Assembly: GCA_945867435.1 (NCBI GenBank)
Contig: CAMBIK010000012.1
Coordinates: 1-36,346 of the forward strand
Length of the DNA: 36,346 nt
Source of the DNA: Klebsiella pneumoniae
GTDB taxonomy: Bacteria > Myxococcota_A > UBA796 > SXON01
Direction: 5' to 3'
How positions within the stretch are numbered: position 1 is the stretch's first letter; every line of letters begins with the position of its first letter. The position numbers and the translations under genes are program-made. Below the pieces are notes generated by a model that searched no databases, had not been told where the DNA came from, and worked only from the letters and a program-made list of their open reading frames with translations. Positions 23,393 to 30,625 of the stretch are shown here, piece by piece.

Positions 23393-26044
23393 TCAGTTCC
23401 CCAGGACCATGTAGACCGTGCCCGTTCCCGTGCTGGCCAGCGGTGCCGCCACCACGGCATCGGTCACGCCGTCGCTGTCGAAATCGCCGCCCCCGAGCAC
23501 CGCGCCGAAGAGGTCGCCGGAGGTGCTGCCGGTCAGCCCGCGGAACGCCTCGGTCGTGTCGTGGTCGCCGCCCGCGGTGAGCACAGAGCGGTCGAAGATC
23601 GAGACGTAGCCCACCGCGGAGCCCGTTGCCGTGTACCAGGCGTAGCTCGATGTGAACATGGGGTTCAACGCGGGAGCGCCCACAGCAAGGTCGAGGGCGC
23701 CGTCGCGGTCGAAGTCGGCGACGTGCAAGGAGAAGCCAAAGCTGCCGGTTCCCAGCAGCGTGGTGTCAGCGTCGTTGGCGGCCACCTCGCCACCAGCGGA
23801 GCCCACGTCGAGGAAGATATAGGCGGCATCTGTGGCCGATCCGCCGATGGCGAGGTCGAGCCCCCCCGACGCGTCGAGGTCGGCCACCACCATGCCGCCT
23901 TGTCCCAGCCGACCGTTCGTCACCGAACCGTAGATCGTCGTGCTGGCCACGTCGTCCACGTCGTCCTCGCCGCGGGCTGACAGTCCGGACACGATGTACG
24001 CCACGCCGCCCCCCGTGACCGTGCCGACTGCGCCAGGGGATCCCAGCACCAGGTCGTCGTACCCATCTCCATCGGTGTCGCCCCCCGCGATCGACAGGCC
24101 GAGGTACGCGCTCCCCGCCTCCCCGTGGAGCACCGCAAGGGCGTCGTCGTTATCCAGACTGCCGCTGGCGCCATCCACATCGAACACAGTGACTTCGCCT
24201 GTGTAGTAGAGAGCGCCGTCTGAACCCCAGCCGTTGCCGCGCACGAGCTCGGCCACGCCATCCCCGTTCAGGTCGAGGTCAGCCAGCATCCGGGCGGAGC
24301 CGTAGCCGTACGCGTCATCCGCCTCGAGGGTGTAGGCCGCGTCGTCGCAGTCCAAGGTGCCGGAGAGCGAGGCGCCGCCGGTGTACCCGCAAGCTGCGTA
24401 GCCCCCGTAGTACACGTAGGGGGAGCCCCCCACGGTGAGGTCGGCGGTGCCATCGCCGTTCCCATCGGCGAAGTGGGGGGGGAGCGCCCCCGCATAGCTG
24501 TAGGTCACGGCGTTTACGGTGGCCGTGTCGATCGAGGACACCGCGGCACTGGCGCCGACCACGTCGCTGCTGTCGATCACCCAGGCCGCGCCTGCGTAGG
24601 TGCTGGCGTAGACCGAGGCGAGAACGAGGTCGTCTACGCCATCGCCGGTCACATCCCCGGTGCCGATGCCTCCCGGCGCGCCGAGGTACGTCGCGGTGGT
24701 GCTGCCGGTGATTTCGGCGCTGGCCACGTCGGTCACGATGGGGTTGTCGGGGGCGCCATCGCAGTCGTTGTCGAGGCCATCCCACACGTCGGTCGCATCG
24801 GCGTTCACGGTGGCATCCGCGTCGTTGCAGTCGCCATCTGCTTCCGATGTTCCATCGCCATCCTCGTCGACCGTCGTACACTGGTCGTTGAGCTCGGCAG
24901 GCGTGCCGCGGTCGGCGGCGGAGATGGTGCTCGTCGCATCGCACCACCAATCGCTATCGGAGGCGTCGCTGCCGTTGATGTGGTCGGGATCGAGGGCGCG
25001 TGCGGTCCCGGCCAAGGCGCCGATCCAAGATGTGATGGCGATCTGTCGGCCATCTACGGTCAAAGTCAGGCTATCACTGTCGTCGAGGCTGAAGCTGGCG
25101 GCGTCGAATTCCGCGTCGACATGCACGCCGCCGTTGCTGAGCGCGTCGATGTTGCCGCCCAGGACCACTCGCCCCCCCCCGATCACCTCGACGTGCCGAT
25201 CCACCACGAACGAGATCCCCAGGGAGTTGGTGATCTCCCACCCGATCAGGTCCACACGCCCGCTGCCGGCGTTGGTGATCTCGAACCATTCCCCCAGCGC
25301 GTCTTCCACGCCCCCCGGGGTGGCCATCACCTCGGTGATGAGCACCTCGCCCGCCAGCACAAAGGTCTCGTCTACCCAGCCATCGCAGTCGTCGTCGCGG
25401 TCGTTGTGGGCTTCGGAAGCGCCGGGATGGGCTGCGTCGTCGGTGTCGTCGCAGTCGTTGCCGCCGTAGGCCGCGGCGGGCCAGCCATCGGCGTCCTGGT
25501 CGTAGTCGTTGGCGCCATCGCAGTCCTGGTCCGTGCCGTCGTACCAGACCTCGTTCGCGCCGGGATGCACCTCGGCGTTGGTGTCGTCGCAGTCGTCGCC
25601 GCCTGCGCCGAGGTTGGGGAAGCCATCGCCATCGGCGTCGGTCGCGACGATGCCTTCCAGGCTGACAAATTGTTCAACGTTCGCCCAGTCGTTGCTGGCC
25701 AGCAGGATGGTGCCGAAGCGCGATTCGTTGTCGGGGGCGAGGAACGTGACGGTGAGCGTGGCCGCCTCGCCGGCTTCGAGCGCGATCTCGTTTGTGCGGT
25801 CCACCACGAAGGCCGGGTCGCTGACCGAGGCGATGAAGATCAGGGCATCGTTGGCGGACCTGCAGCCGTTGGTCACGACGAACGGGGCGCTGACCGGTTC
25901 ACCGGGGACCACAGCCTCCCACCTCAGCAACGTGGGTTCAACGACGAGGGTCTGGCAGCCGGACTTCACGTCTCCGCTGTCGTCGGTTCCGCTGTCATCG
26001 GAGTCAGGGCAACCGAGGAGTCCGAGGAGCAATAGCAATCGCAT
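23393..26044 (-). CDS. Modular surface lipoprotein: MopE motifs, lamin-tail domain, FG-GAP propeller
   Basis: An 883-residue lipoprotein (MRLLLLLGLLGC, C12, then a Ser/Asp/Thr tether). Residues about 30-135 form an Ig-like domain of the choice-of-anchor/HYDIN type. MopE-like motifs (D-C-D-D...PGA.E...D-x-D-C-D-G) occur at about 148-178, 196-222 and, in degenerate form, 404-431. Between them a lamin-tail domain (about 230-345; GEVLITEVMATPG, EWFEITNAGSG) is seen. Residues about 450-883 are FG-GAP repeats with D-x-D-x-D-G-x-x-D calcium loops (e.g. GDTDGDGYDDLVLGSPGA), predicting an integrin-like propeller. It is probably a calcium- or copper-binding adhesin on the cell surface. I start at 26044, where the lipoprotein signal begins. 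Confidence 0.87.
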   Translation of the reverse strand: MRLLLLLGLLGCPDSDDSGTDDSGDVKSGCQTLVVEPTLLRWEAVVPGEPVSAPFVVTNGCRSANDALIFIASVSDPAFVVDRTNEIALEAGEAATLTVTFLAPDNESRFGTILLASNDWANVEQFVSLEGIVATDADGDGFPNLGAGGDDCDDTNAEVHPGANEVWYDGTDQDCDGANDYDQDADGWPAAAYGGNDCDDTDDAAHPGASEAHNDRDDDCDGWVDETFVLAGEVLITEVMATPGGVEDALGEWFEITNAGSGRVDLIGWEITNSLGISFVVDRHVEVIGGGRVVLGGNIDALSNGGVHVDAEFDAASFSLDDSDSLTLTVDGRQIAITSWIGALAGTARALDPDHINGSDASDSDWWCDATSTISAADRGTPAELNDQCTTVDEDGDGTSEADGDCNDADATVNADATDVWDGLDNDCDGAPDNPIVTDVASAEITGSTTATYLGAPGGIGTGDVTGDGVDDLVLASVYASTYAGAAWVIDSSDVVGASAAVSSIDTATVNAVTYSYAGALPPHFADGNGDGTADLTVGGSPYVYYGGYAACGYTGGASLSGTLDCDDAAYTLEADDAYGYGSARMLADLDLNGDGVAELVRGNGWGSDGALYYTGEVTVFDVDGASGSLDNDDALAVLHGEAGSAYLGLSIAGGDTDGDGYDDLVLGSPGAVGTVTGGGVAYIVSGLSARGEDDVDDVASTTIYGSVTNGRLGQGGMVVADLDASGGLDLAIGGSATDAAYIFLDVGSAGGEVAANDADTTLLGTGSFGFSLHVADFDRDGALDLAVGAPALNPMFTSSYAWYTATGSAVGYVSIFDRSVLTAGGDHDTTEAFRGLTGSTSGDLFGAVLGGGDFDSDGVTDAVVAAPLASTGTGTVYMVLGN

Positions 26045-26097
26045 GGGGTGCCGGGGGGTGAGTGAAGCGTATCTCAAGAATCCGCTGTCCGCGCCCG

Positions 26098-26631
26098 TTA
26101 GCCGCTGAGAAGGCCTGCCTTTAGCGCTTCGGTGGGCGGCTTGGGGCCGAGGTAGACGCCGAAGATCAACTTCATGAACTCGACGCCTGGGATGGTGCCG
26201 AGCACGCGTCCGTTGAAGGTCATGCTGGTCCCGACGCCGGGCAGGTAGTCGAACCCAATCTCATCGCCGCCCTTCACCCCTCCGGCAGGGATCCACGATC
26301 CCACTTTTGCCACGCTGGCCGCGTGGGGGCCGGCGGTCATGTCGCCGAATCCCTCGACGAAGGTGGCGACCATCTGGTCGCGGGTGATGGATTTGTAGGT
26401 GAAGTGCATCAGCACGCGCTTCGGTTCGTCGGCGGCGATGGCGGTTGCCGCGTCGTGCGTGGGATGCTGAAGGTAGAGAGCACCCACGTAGATGTCGAGG
26501 AAGTAGCGTTCTCGCAGGCCGAGCCCGTTCAGCTTCACGGCTTCCCCCCCGACGATGACCGTATCGGCCAGGGTCACGCCCGCGAGCTCCTTGGCGTGCG
26601 CGAGAGCGGCGATGAGGAGCAGCGCGACCAT
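26098..26631 (-). CDS. Secreted chalcone-isomerase-like protein
   Basis: A 177-residue protein with signal peptide MVALLLIAALAHA cleaved before KELAG. The domain matches the bacterial chalcone isomerase-like family (Chalcone_3): VTLADTVIVGGEAVKLNGLG, RYFLDIYVGALYL, KRVLMHFTYKSI, MVATFVEGF and FNGRVLGTIPGVEFMKLIFGVYLG. Bacterial members generally lack the plant catalytic residues and may bind fatty acids or other hydrophobic ligands in the periplasm. The ATG at 26631 is chosen because it begins the signal peptide; upstream in-frame codons do not look like protein. It is divergent from the helicase at 26746. Confidence 0.85.
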   Translation of the reverse strand: MVALLLIAALAHAKELAGVTLADTVIVGGEAVKLNGLGLRERYFLDIYVGALYLQHPTHDAATAIAADEPKRVLMHFTYKSITRDQMVATFVEGFGDMTAGPHAASVAKVGSWIPAGGVKGGDEIGFDYLPGVGTSMTFNGRVLGTIPGVEFMKLIFGVYLGPKPPTEALKAGLLSG

Positions 26632-26745
26632 GGAAATCCGGGAGTGTACGGGGCGGAGCGCTACCAGGGGGGGGCCCGGCTTCGCTGCGACGCCCCGTAC
26701 GTGGCCTCCTATAGCATGTGTCCCCAAGTGGGCTACGGGGCCGCC

Positions 26746-27987
26746 ATGTCCACCTTCTCAGAGCTAGGCCTCGCGCCCGAGCTGGTGGCGGCCCTCGAAG
26801 CCGCTGCGATTCACGCCCCCACCCCCGTGCAACGCCTCGCCATTCCAGCTTTTCTGGGGGGAAAGGCCGCCATCGCTGTCGCCCGTACGGGCAGCGGCAA
26901 GACCCTCGCCTACGCCCTTCCCCTCGTTCAACGCCTACGGGAGGTCGAAGTGGCGGAGGGGCCGCCCACGGCGGTCGCTCGCCCGCGTGGTCTCGTGCTC
27001 ACCGCCACGCGCGAGCTGGTGAACCAGACGATGCGTGTGCTCAAGACGCTCACGCACGCCGCCCGCCTTCGCGTGCGGTCTGTCAGCGGTGGAGAGTCGG
27101 GGCATGACACCAACCTCACCCTCCGGCAGGTCTGCGACGTGCTGGTCGCCAACCCGCCTCGGCTGGCCCGCCTCGTGGAAGAAGGCAAGGTGGACCTGTC
27201 GGATGTGCGGATCGTTGTGGTAGACGAGGCGGATACGCTCCTCGCTCCCGGCCAGCGCCCCCCCGTCGAGGCGGTGCTCGCCGCCGCTGCGAGCGCCTCG
27301 CCGTGGTGGATGTCGGCCACGCTTCCTGAGCCGATCCGACAGTGGCTGTTGGCCCGCCCCGAGAAGCCGGCGTTGCTGATGTCGAAGGATGCCCACACGG
27401 CACCGGATACGGTCACCGTGAAGAACATTCCCTGCCGACATGCAAGCCGCGGCGATGCGGCGAGCGACGTGCTCGTCTCCCTCGGCCCCGACGCCCGCGG
27501 CATCGTGTTTGCAAATCGCAGGGAAACGGCGGATCAGGCGGCTGCCGAGCTGAAAGAACGCGGTCACAACGTGGTCGTGGTGCACGGCGGACTGCTTCCG
27601 AGGGAACGGCAGCAGGCGATCAAGGGCTTCCTGGCGGGTGCGGGTCGCGTGCTGGTCACGACCGAGCTGGCCGGCCGGGGCCTCGACATGAAAGACTTGG
27701 TGTTCGTGCTCAATTATGAGCTTCCGGAACGCGCAAGCGACTACATCCATCGCATTGGCCGCGTGGGGCGGGTCGGGCGTGCTGGCCGGGTTTTCAACCT
27801 TGTGACCGACAGGGACCGTCACCTTCTGGCCGACGTGGAGCGCTTCGCCTCCGGCGGCAAGTTGGACACCGGCGAACCCTTGCGCAACGCACGCACGCGC
27901 AAGGTCACCTCGGCCCAGGGCGTGAGGGAAGCTGCGTTCCGGCGGAAGAAAGCGGGGGTCGTGAAGACCTTCGAGGGCGATCGCTAG
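26746..27987 (+). CDS. DEAD-box RNA helicase
   Basis: A 413-residue ATP-dependent RNA helicase core. Motifs in order: Q motif PTPVQR (25-30), motif I ARTGSGKT (46-53), Ia variant TATREL (86-91, Pro replaced by Ala), Ib NPPRLARL, II DEAD (160-163), III SAT (190-192), IV GIVFANR, V VLVTTELAGRGLDM, VI HRIGRVGR (about residue 335). A short basic C-terminal tail follows. Size and layout fit RhlE/SrmB-like helicases in ribosome assembly or RNA decay. An in-frame ATG at 26716 is also possible but 26746 starts just before the conserved F-x-x-L-G-L. It ends in a shared CTAG with the convergent gene. Confidence 0.93.
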   Translation: MSTFSELGLAPELVAALEAAAIHAPTPVQRLAIPAFLGGKAAIAVARTGSGKTLAYALPLVQRLREVEVAEGPPTAVARPRGLVLTATRELVNQTMRVLKTLTHAARLRVRSVSGGESGHDTNLTLRQVCDVLVANPPRLARLVEEGKVDLSDVRIVVVDEADTLLAPGQRPPVEAVLAAAASASPWWMSATLPEPIRQWLLARPEKPALLMSKDAHTAPDTVTVKNIPCRHASRGDAASDVLVSLGPDARGIVFANRRETADQAAAELKERGHNVVVVHGGLLPRERQQAIKGFLAGAGRVLVTTELAGRGLDMKDLVFVLNYELPERASDYIHRIGRVGRVGRAGRVFNLVTDRDRHLLADVERFASGGKLDTGEPLRNARTRKVTSAQGVREAAFRRKKAGVVKTFEGDR

Positions 27988-28505
27988 CGGCCCAGCCCCT
28001 GGTTCCTGTACGTGGCGGCCAACCGCAGGTATTCAGCGCACCCGTGGCGAATTCGCTGGCGGTCGACCTCGGTGAGGGTTCGCACGATCCGCCCGGGAGC
28101 CCCGAGCACTAGGCTCCCGGTGGGCACGCGCATGCCGCTTCGCACCAGCGCGCCGGCCCCGATCACGCACCAGGATTCGATGTGGCAGTTGTCGAGAAGG
28201 ATGCTGCCCATCCCGACAAGGACGTCGCTTTCCACCACGCAGCCGTGAAGGAGGGCCCGGTGACCCACCGTACACCTGGCGCCGATCGTCACGACTGAAA
28301 CGCCGCCGGTGCCGTGCGCGATCGTGCCGTCCTGAACGTTGGTGTCTTCCCCGATCACCACCGCGCCCTGGTCCCCGCGGAGCACCACCGTGGGCCACAC
28401 GCTGGCTCGCGCCGCCACCTTCACATCGCCCAGCAAGTGCGCGGAAGGGTGCACCCAGGCCTCAAGGTGCACGATGGGGGCGAGGCTCCCGAAGCGTTCG
28501 ATCAT
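27984..28505 (-). CDS. Gamma-carbonic-anhydrase-family hexapeptide protein
   Basis: A 173-residue left-handed beta-helix protein that should form a trimer. The zinc ligands of the gamma class are visible: H64 (TIAHG), H82 and H87 (VGHRALLHGC). The RGD motif (VVLRGD, 41-45) and TNVQDG (55-60) are typical. Homologues such as YrdA/CaiE often lack strong carbonic anhydrase activity, because the acidic loop of the Cam prototype is missing, as here. Its stop overlaps that of the helicase: TAG on each strand shares CTAG at 27984-27987. The product is cytoplasmic. Confidence 0.9.
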   Translation of the reverse strand: MIERFGSLAPIVHLEAWVHPSAHLLGDVKVAARASVWPTVVLRGDQGAVVIGEDTNVQDGTIAHGTGGVSVVTIGARCTVGHRALLHGCVVESDVLVGMGSILLDNCHIESWCVIGAGALVRSGMRVPTGSLVLGAPGRIVRTLTEVDRQRIRHGCAEYLRLAATYRNQGLGR

Positions 28506-28545
28506 GCGGCGACCCTTAGCGCACCCAGCCCTCTGGCCGGCCTAC

Positions 28546-29091
28546 TCATCTTGCGGTGATCCACGCGTTCCAGGCTTCTGGCGTGTTGAGATCGAGAAGT
28601 CGGTCGGGATCATTCACCTCGATTCGCAGCGCGTTCCGAAGCCGCACATCCAGGCGCTCATGGGTGTGGGGCGGGTCCAGACGCACGGGGTGGCCGTCGA
28701 GACCGCCGAAGCACAACACGGCCGAGCCCGGCGCATCCACCAGGCGAAGGATGTCGGCCACCGAAGCGGGCGGAACGTCTACCGGAGTGACAATCGCGGG
28801 GCCCAGCGTGGCCAGCGCGATCCATGCCGAATCCGACGAGCCGGATACCGCCCAGTGCGGATTCACAAACCGCGACACGCCCTCGGGAAGGGCTGCGGAT
28901 AGGGAATCGGCGTCCGCACCCAAAACCACATGTGGGCGAAGGCCAGCGGCCTGAAAGGCTTCGATATGCAACCGAATCAAGGAAATACCGTTTACGTCCA
29001 GCAGCGACTTCGACCGGCCCATGCGCGAGGAGGCCCCCGCGGCCAACACCACAGCGTCGCGCACCCGGCCATCGCTTGCTCCCTGCGCCAT
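28546..29091 (-). CDS. MobA-like nucleotidyltransferase
   Basis: A 181-residue protein with the NTP-transferase signature LAAGASSRMGRSK (16-28) and the metal-binding TPVDVP block, as in the MobA/MocA family that transfers CMP or GMP to molybdopterin. The later DLNTPEAW is also family-typical. I chose the ATG at 29091, with GGAG 7 bases upstream; two in-frame ATGs further up (29118, 29151) would add non-conserved residues. No molybdenum-cofactor genes lie nearby, so the substrate could be another nucleotide sugar or cofactor precursor. It is divergent from the Crp/Fnr gene at 29154. Confidence 0.85.
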   Translation of the reverse strand: MAQGASDGRVRDAVVLAAGASSRMGRSKSLLDVNGISLIRLHIEAFQAAGLRPHVVLGADADSLSAALPEGVSRFVNPHWAVSGSSDSAWIALATLGPAIVTPVDVPPASVADILRLVDAPGSAVLCFGGLDGHPVRLDPPHTHERLDVRLRNALRIEVNDPDRLLDLNTPEAWNAWITAR

Positions 29092-29153
29092 CTCCTCGCT
29101 CCATTCGCCAGGATACATGTACGACGCGCCATGTCGGCGCGCACGAGGCACCC

Positions 29154-29846
29154 GTGATCCCCAAAACCAAGGCCTGGTTCATTCGGCAAACGCCGATGCT
29201 CGCTGACCTCCCCGAAAGGGAGCTCGAGCTGCTCGATCAGGTTGGCGAGTCGCTCGACCTGCGCCGGCGCACCCAGATCTGGACCCCCGGGCAGCCGGCC
29301 AACACCGTCTACATTCTGCGCGCCGGGATCGTGAAGATCAGCCGGACCAGCGACGAGGGTCGCGAGCTCACTCTGGGCTTCTACACCCGCGATGCGCTGG
29401 TGGGCGAACTGGGGATCGTGAACGAACAACCCCATGATTCCACCTGTGAAGCCTACGAAGACTCGCAGGTGCTGGCCCTCCCCAAGTCCGACTTCGTCCG
29501 CGTGATGATGCGGCAGCCGACGCTGGCGATGCGCATGGTGCGGCTCGTGGGCGAACGTCGCCAGAAGCTGGAGAATCGGGTCGAAAGCCTGTTGTTCAAG
29601 AGCGCCCACGCCCGGCTGGCCGGGTTGTTTCTCGATCTCGCTGAAACCCTGGGCGTGCGCGACAGCCGCGGGCGCATCGTGAACCTGAAGCTCACCCATA
29701 AGGAAATTGCCAGCCTGATCGGCGCCACCCGCGAAACGGTGAGCTTTGCAATCCTCGATCTGCGCAAGGCAGAGCTCATCCAGACCGAGGGCAAGCGGGT
29801 GATCCTGGTGAACGAAGACCGCCTGAGGTTGCTTCGGGACACATGA
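29154..29846 (+). CDS. Crp/Fnr-family transcription regulator
   Basis: A 230-residue regulator. An N-terminal cyclic-nucleotide-binding fold (about 20-130) contains GQPANTVYILRAGIVKISR and LVGELGIVNEQPHDSTCEAYE; the CRP phosphate-binding Arg-Ser pair is not obvious (His-Asp-Ser). No Cys cluster near the N-terminus, so it is not an FNR oxygen sensor. A dimer helix (about 135-165) and Crp-type winged helix with LTHKEIASLIGATRETVS (about 180-200) complete it. The GTG start has GAGG 6 bases upstream. Its TGA overlaps the ATG of the lipoprotein gene (ATGA), so the regulator is translationally coupled to it. Confidence 0.9.
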   Translation: MIPKTKAWFIRQTPMLADLPERELELLDQVGESLDLRRRTQIWTPGQPANTVYILRAGIVKISRTSDEGRELTLGFYTRDALVGELGIVNEQPHDSTCEAYEDSQVLALPKSDFVRVMMRQPTLAMRMVRLVGERRQKLENRVESLLFKSAHARLAGLFLDLAETLGVRDSRGRIVNLKLTHKEIASLIGATRETVSFAILDLRKAELIQTEGKRVILVNEDRLRLLRDT

Positions 29847-30625
29847 TCGGGCTCGCTGCAGCGGTCCTGCTCGGGTGCCTTCCCCGCACCTCGCTCAGCC
29901 GCGGAGACGAACTGGAATCCCTCCGATACGACCTGTCCCTCGGTCCCGCGGGCAAGGAGTCGACCCAGGAGCTTACCCGGCAATATGTGCGTACTTTTCG
30001 CGACAGCACCAGCGGCTGGCTGGTGTGTTTGGAAGCGGAAAGCGTGTGCGTCGAGGTGCGGAGCTTCCCCGACGGGGCGATCCTCGCCATTCGCGGGGCT
30101 TCGCACCTCGCGCCCGAAACGCGAGGGGCACTTGTGGCCCTGTGGCCGCTCCTTTCCCCGTGGATCCGCACCAACGAGCGATTCGGTACCTCGTGGCCGC
30201 TCACCACCCTCGGTTTGCGGGCCTATGGGCTCGGGCCTTGGCGGCGCGAGGGCAACCTCTGGGCGTGGTCGCCGCGTGTGACACTGAACACGGACATTCG
30301 GAACCAGCCCGCCGGCCACCTCGAAGCGACACTGGTGCTGGATGCCGACGGCACCCGCTGGGCCTCGTGGTCGCTGAACCTTCCGATGTGCCTGGCGGAA
30401 AACGACTGCCGCGTGCTCGCCTCCACGGGATCGCTGACTCGGAGGGGCCATGCCGCCCACCGCGCCGTGGCTCCCTGTGCCGCCTACGGCGCGGATAGCG
30501 CCCGTGCTCCGCTGTGCCTTGCAGACGGCCGCGTGATCGACGACGCCGAGGATGCGCAGGATTCTATGTTTTTCGACGCTGCCTCCGCGCTCGGAAGCGC
30601 TACTTGGAACGGGGAGGCACGTTGA
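29843..30625 (+). CDS. Lipoprotein of unknown function
   Basis: A 260-residue lipoprotein: MIGLAAAVLLGC gives C12. The mature part looks mixed alpha/beta, with LVCLEAESVCVEVRSFPDG (two Cys) and a Trp-rich stretch (GPWRREGNLWAW). Later Cys (CLAENDC, APCAAYG, LCLADG) could form disulfides. No family recognised. The gene is overlapped at both ends, by ATGA with the Crp/Fnr gene and by TTGA with the pseudo-cyclase gene, so all three should be made together. Confidence 0.7.
   Translation: MIGLAAAVLLGCLPRTSLSRGDELESLRYDLSLGPAGKESTQELTRQYVRTFRDSTSGWLVCLEAESVCVEVRSFPDGAILAIRGASHLAPETRGALVALWPLLSPWIRTNERFGTSWPLTTLGLRAYGLGPWRREGNLWAWSPRVTLNTDIRNQPAGHLEATLVLDADGTRWASWSLNLPMCLAENDCRVLASTGSLTRRGHAAHRAVAPCAAYGADSARAPLCLADGRVIDDAEDAQDSMFFDAASALGSATWNGEAR

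Noticed and set aside
22259-23980. A 573-codon open frame on the plus strand opposite the EamA transporter
   Set aside because: The opposite strand encodes a clear ten-helix transporter; the plus frame is His/Arg/Gly-rich with no domain.
24473-26035. A 520-codon plus-strand frame rich in Val/Gly/Ala
   Set aside because: It is the mirror of the Asp-rich repeats in the modular lipoprotein (GAC/GTC complementarity), not an independent gene.
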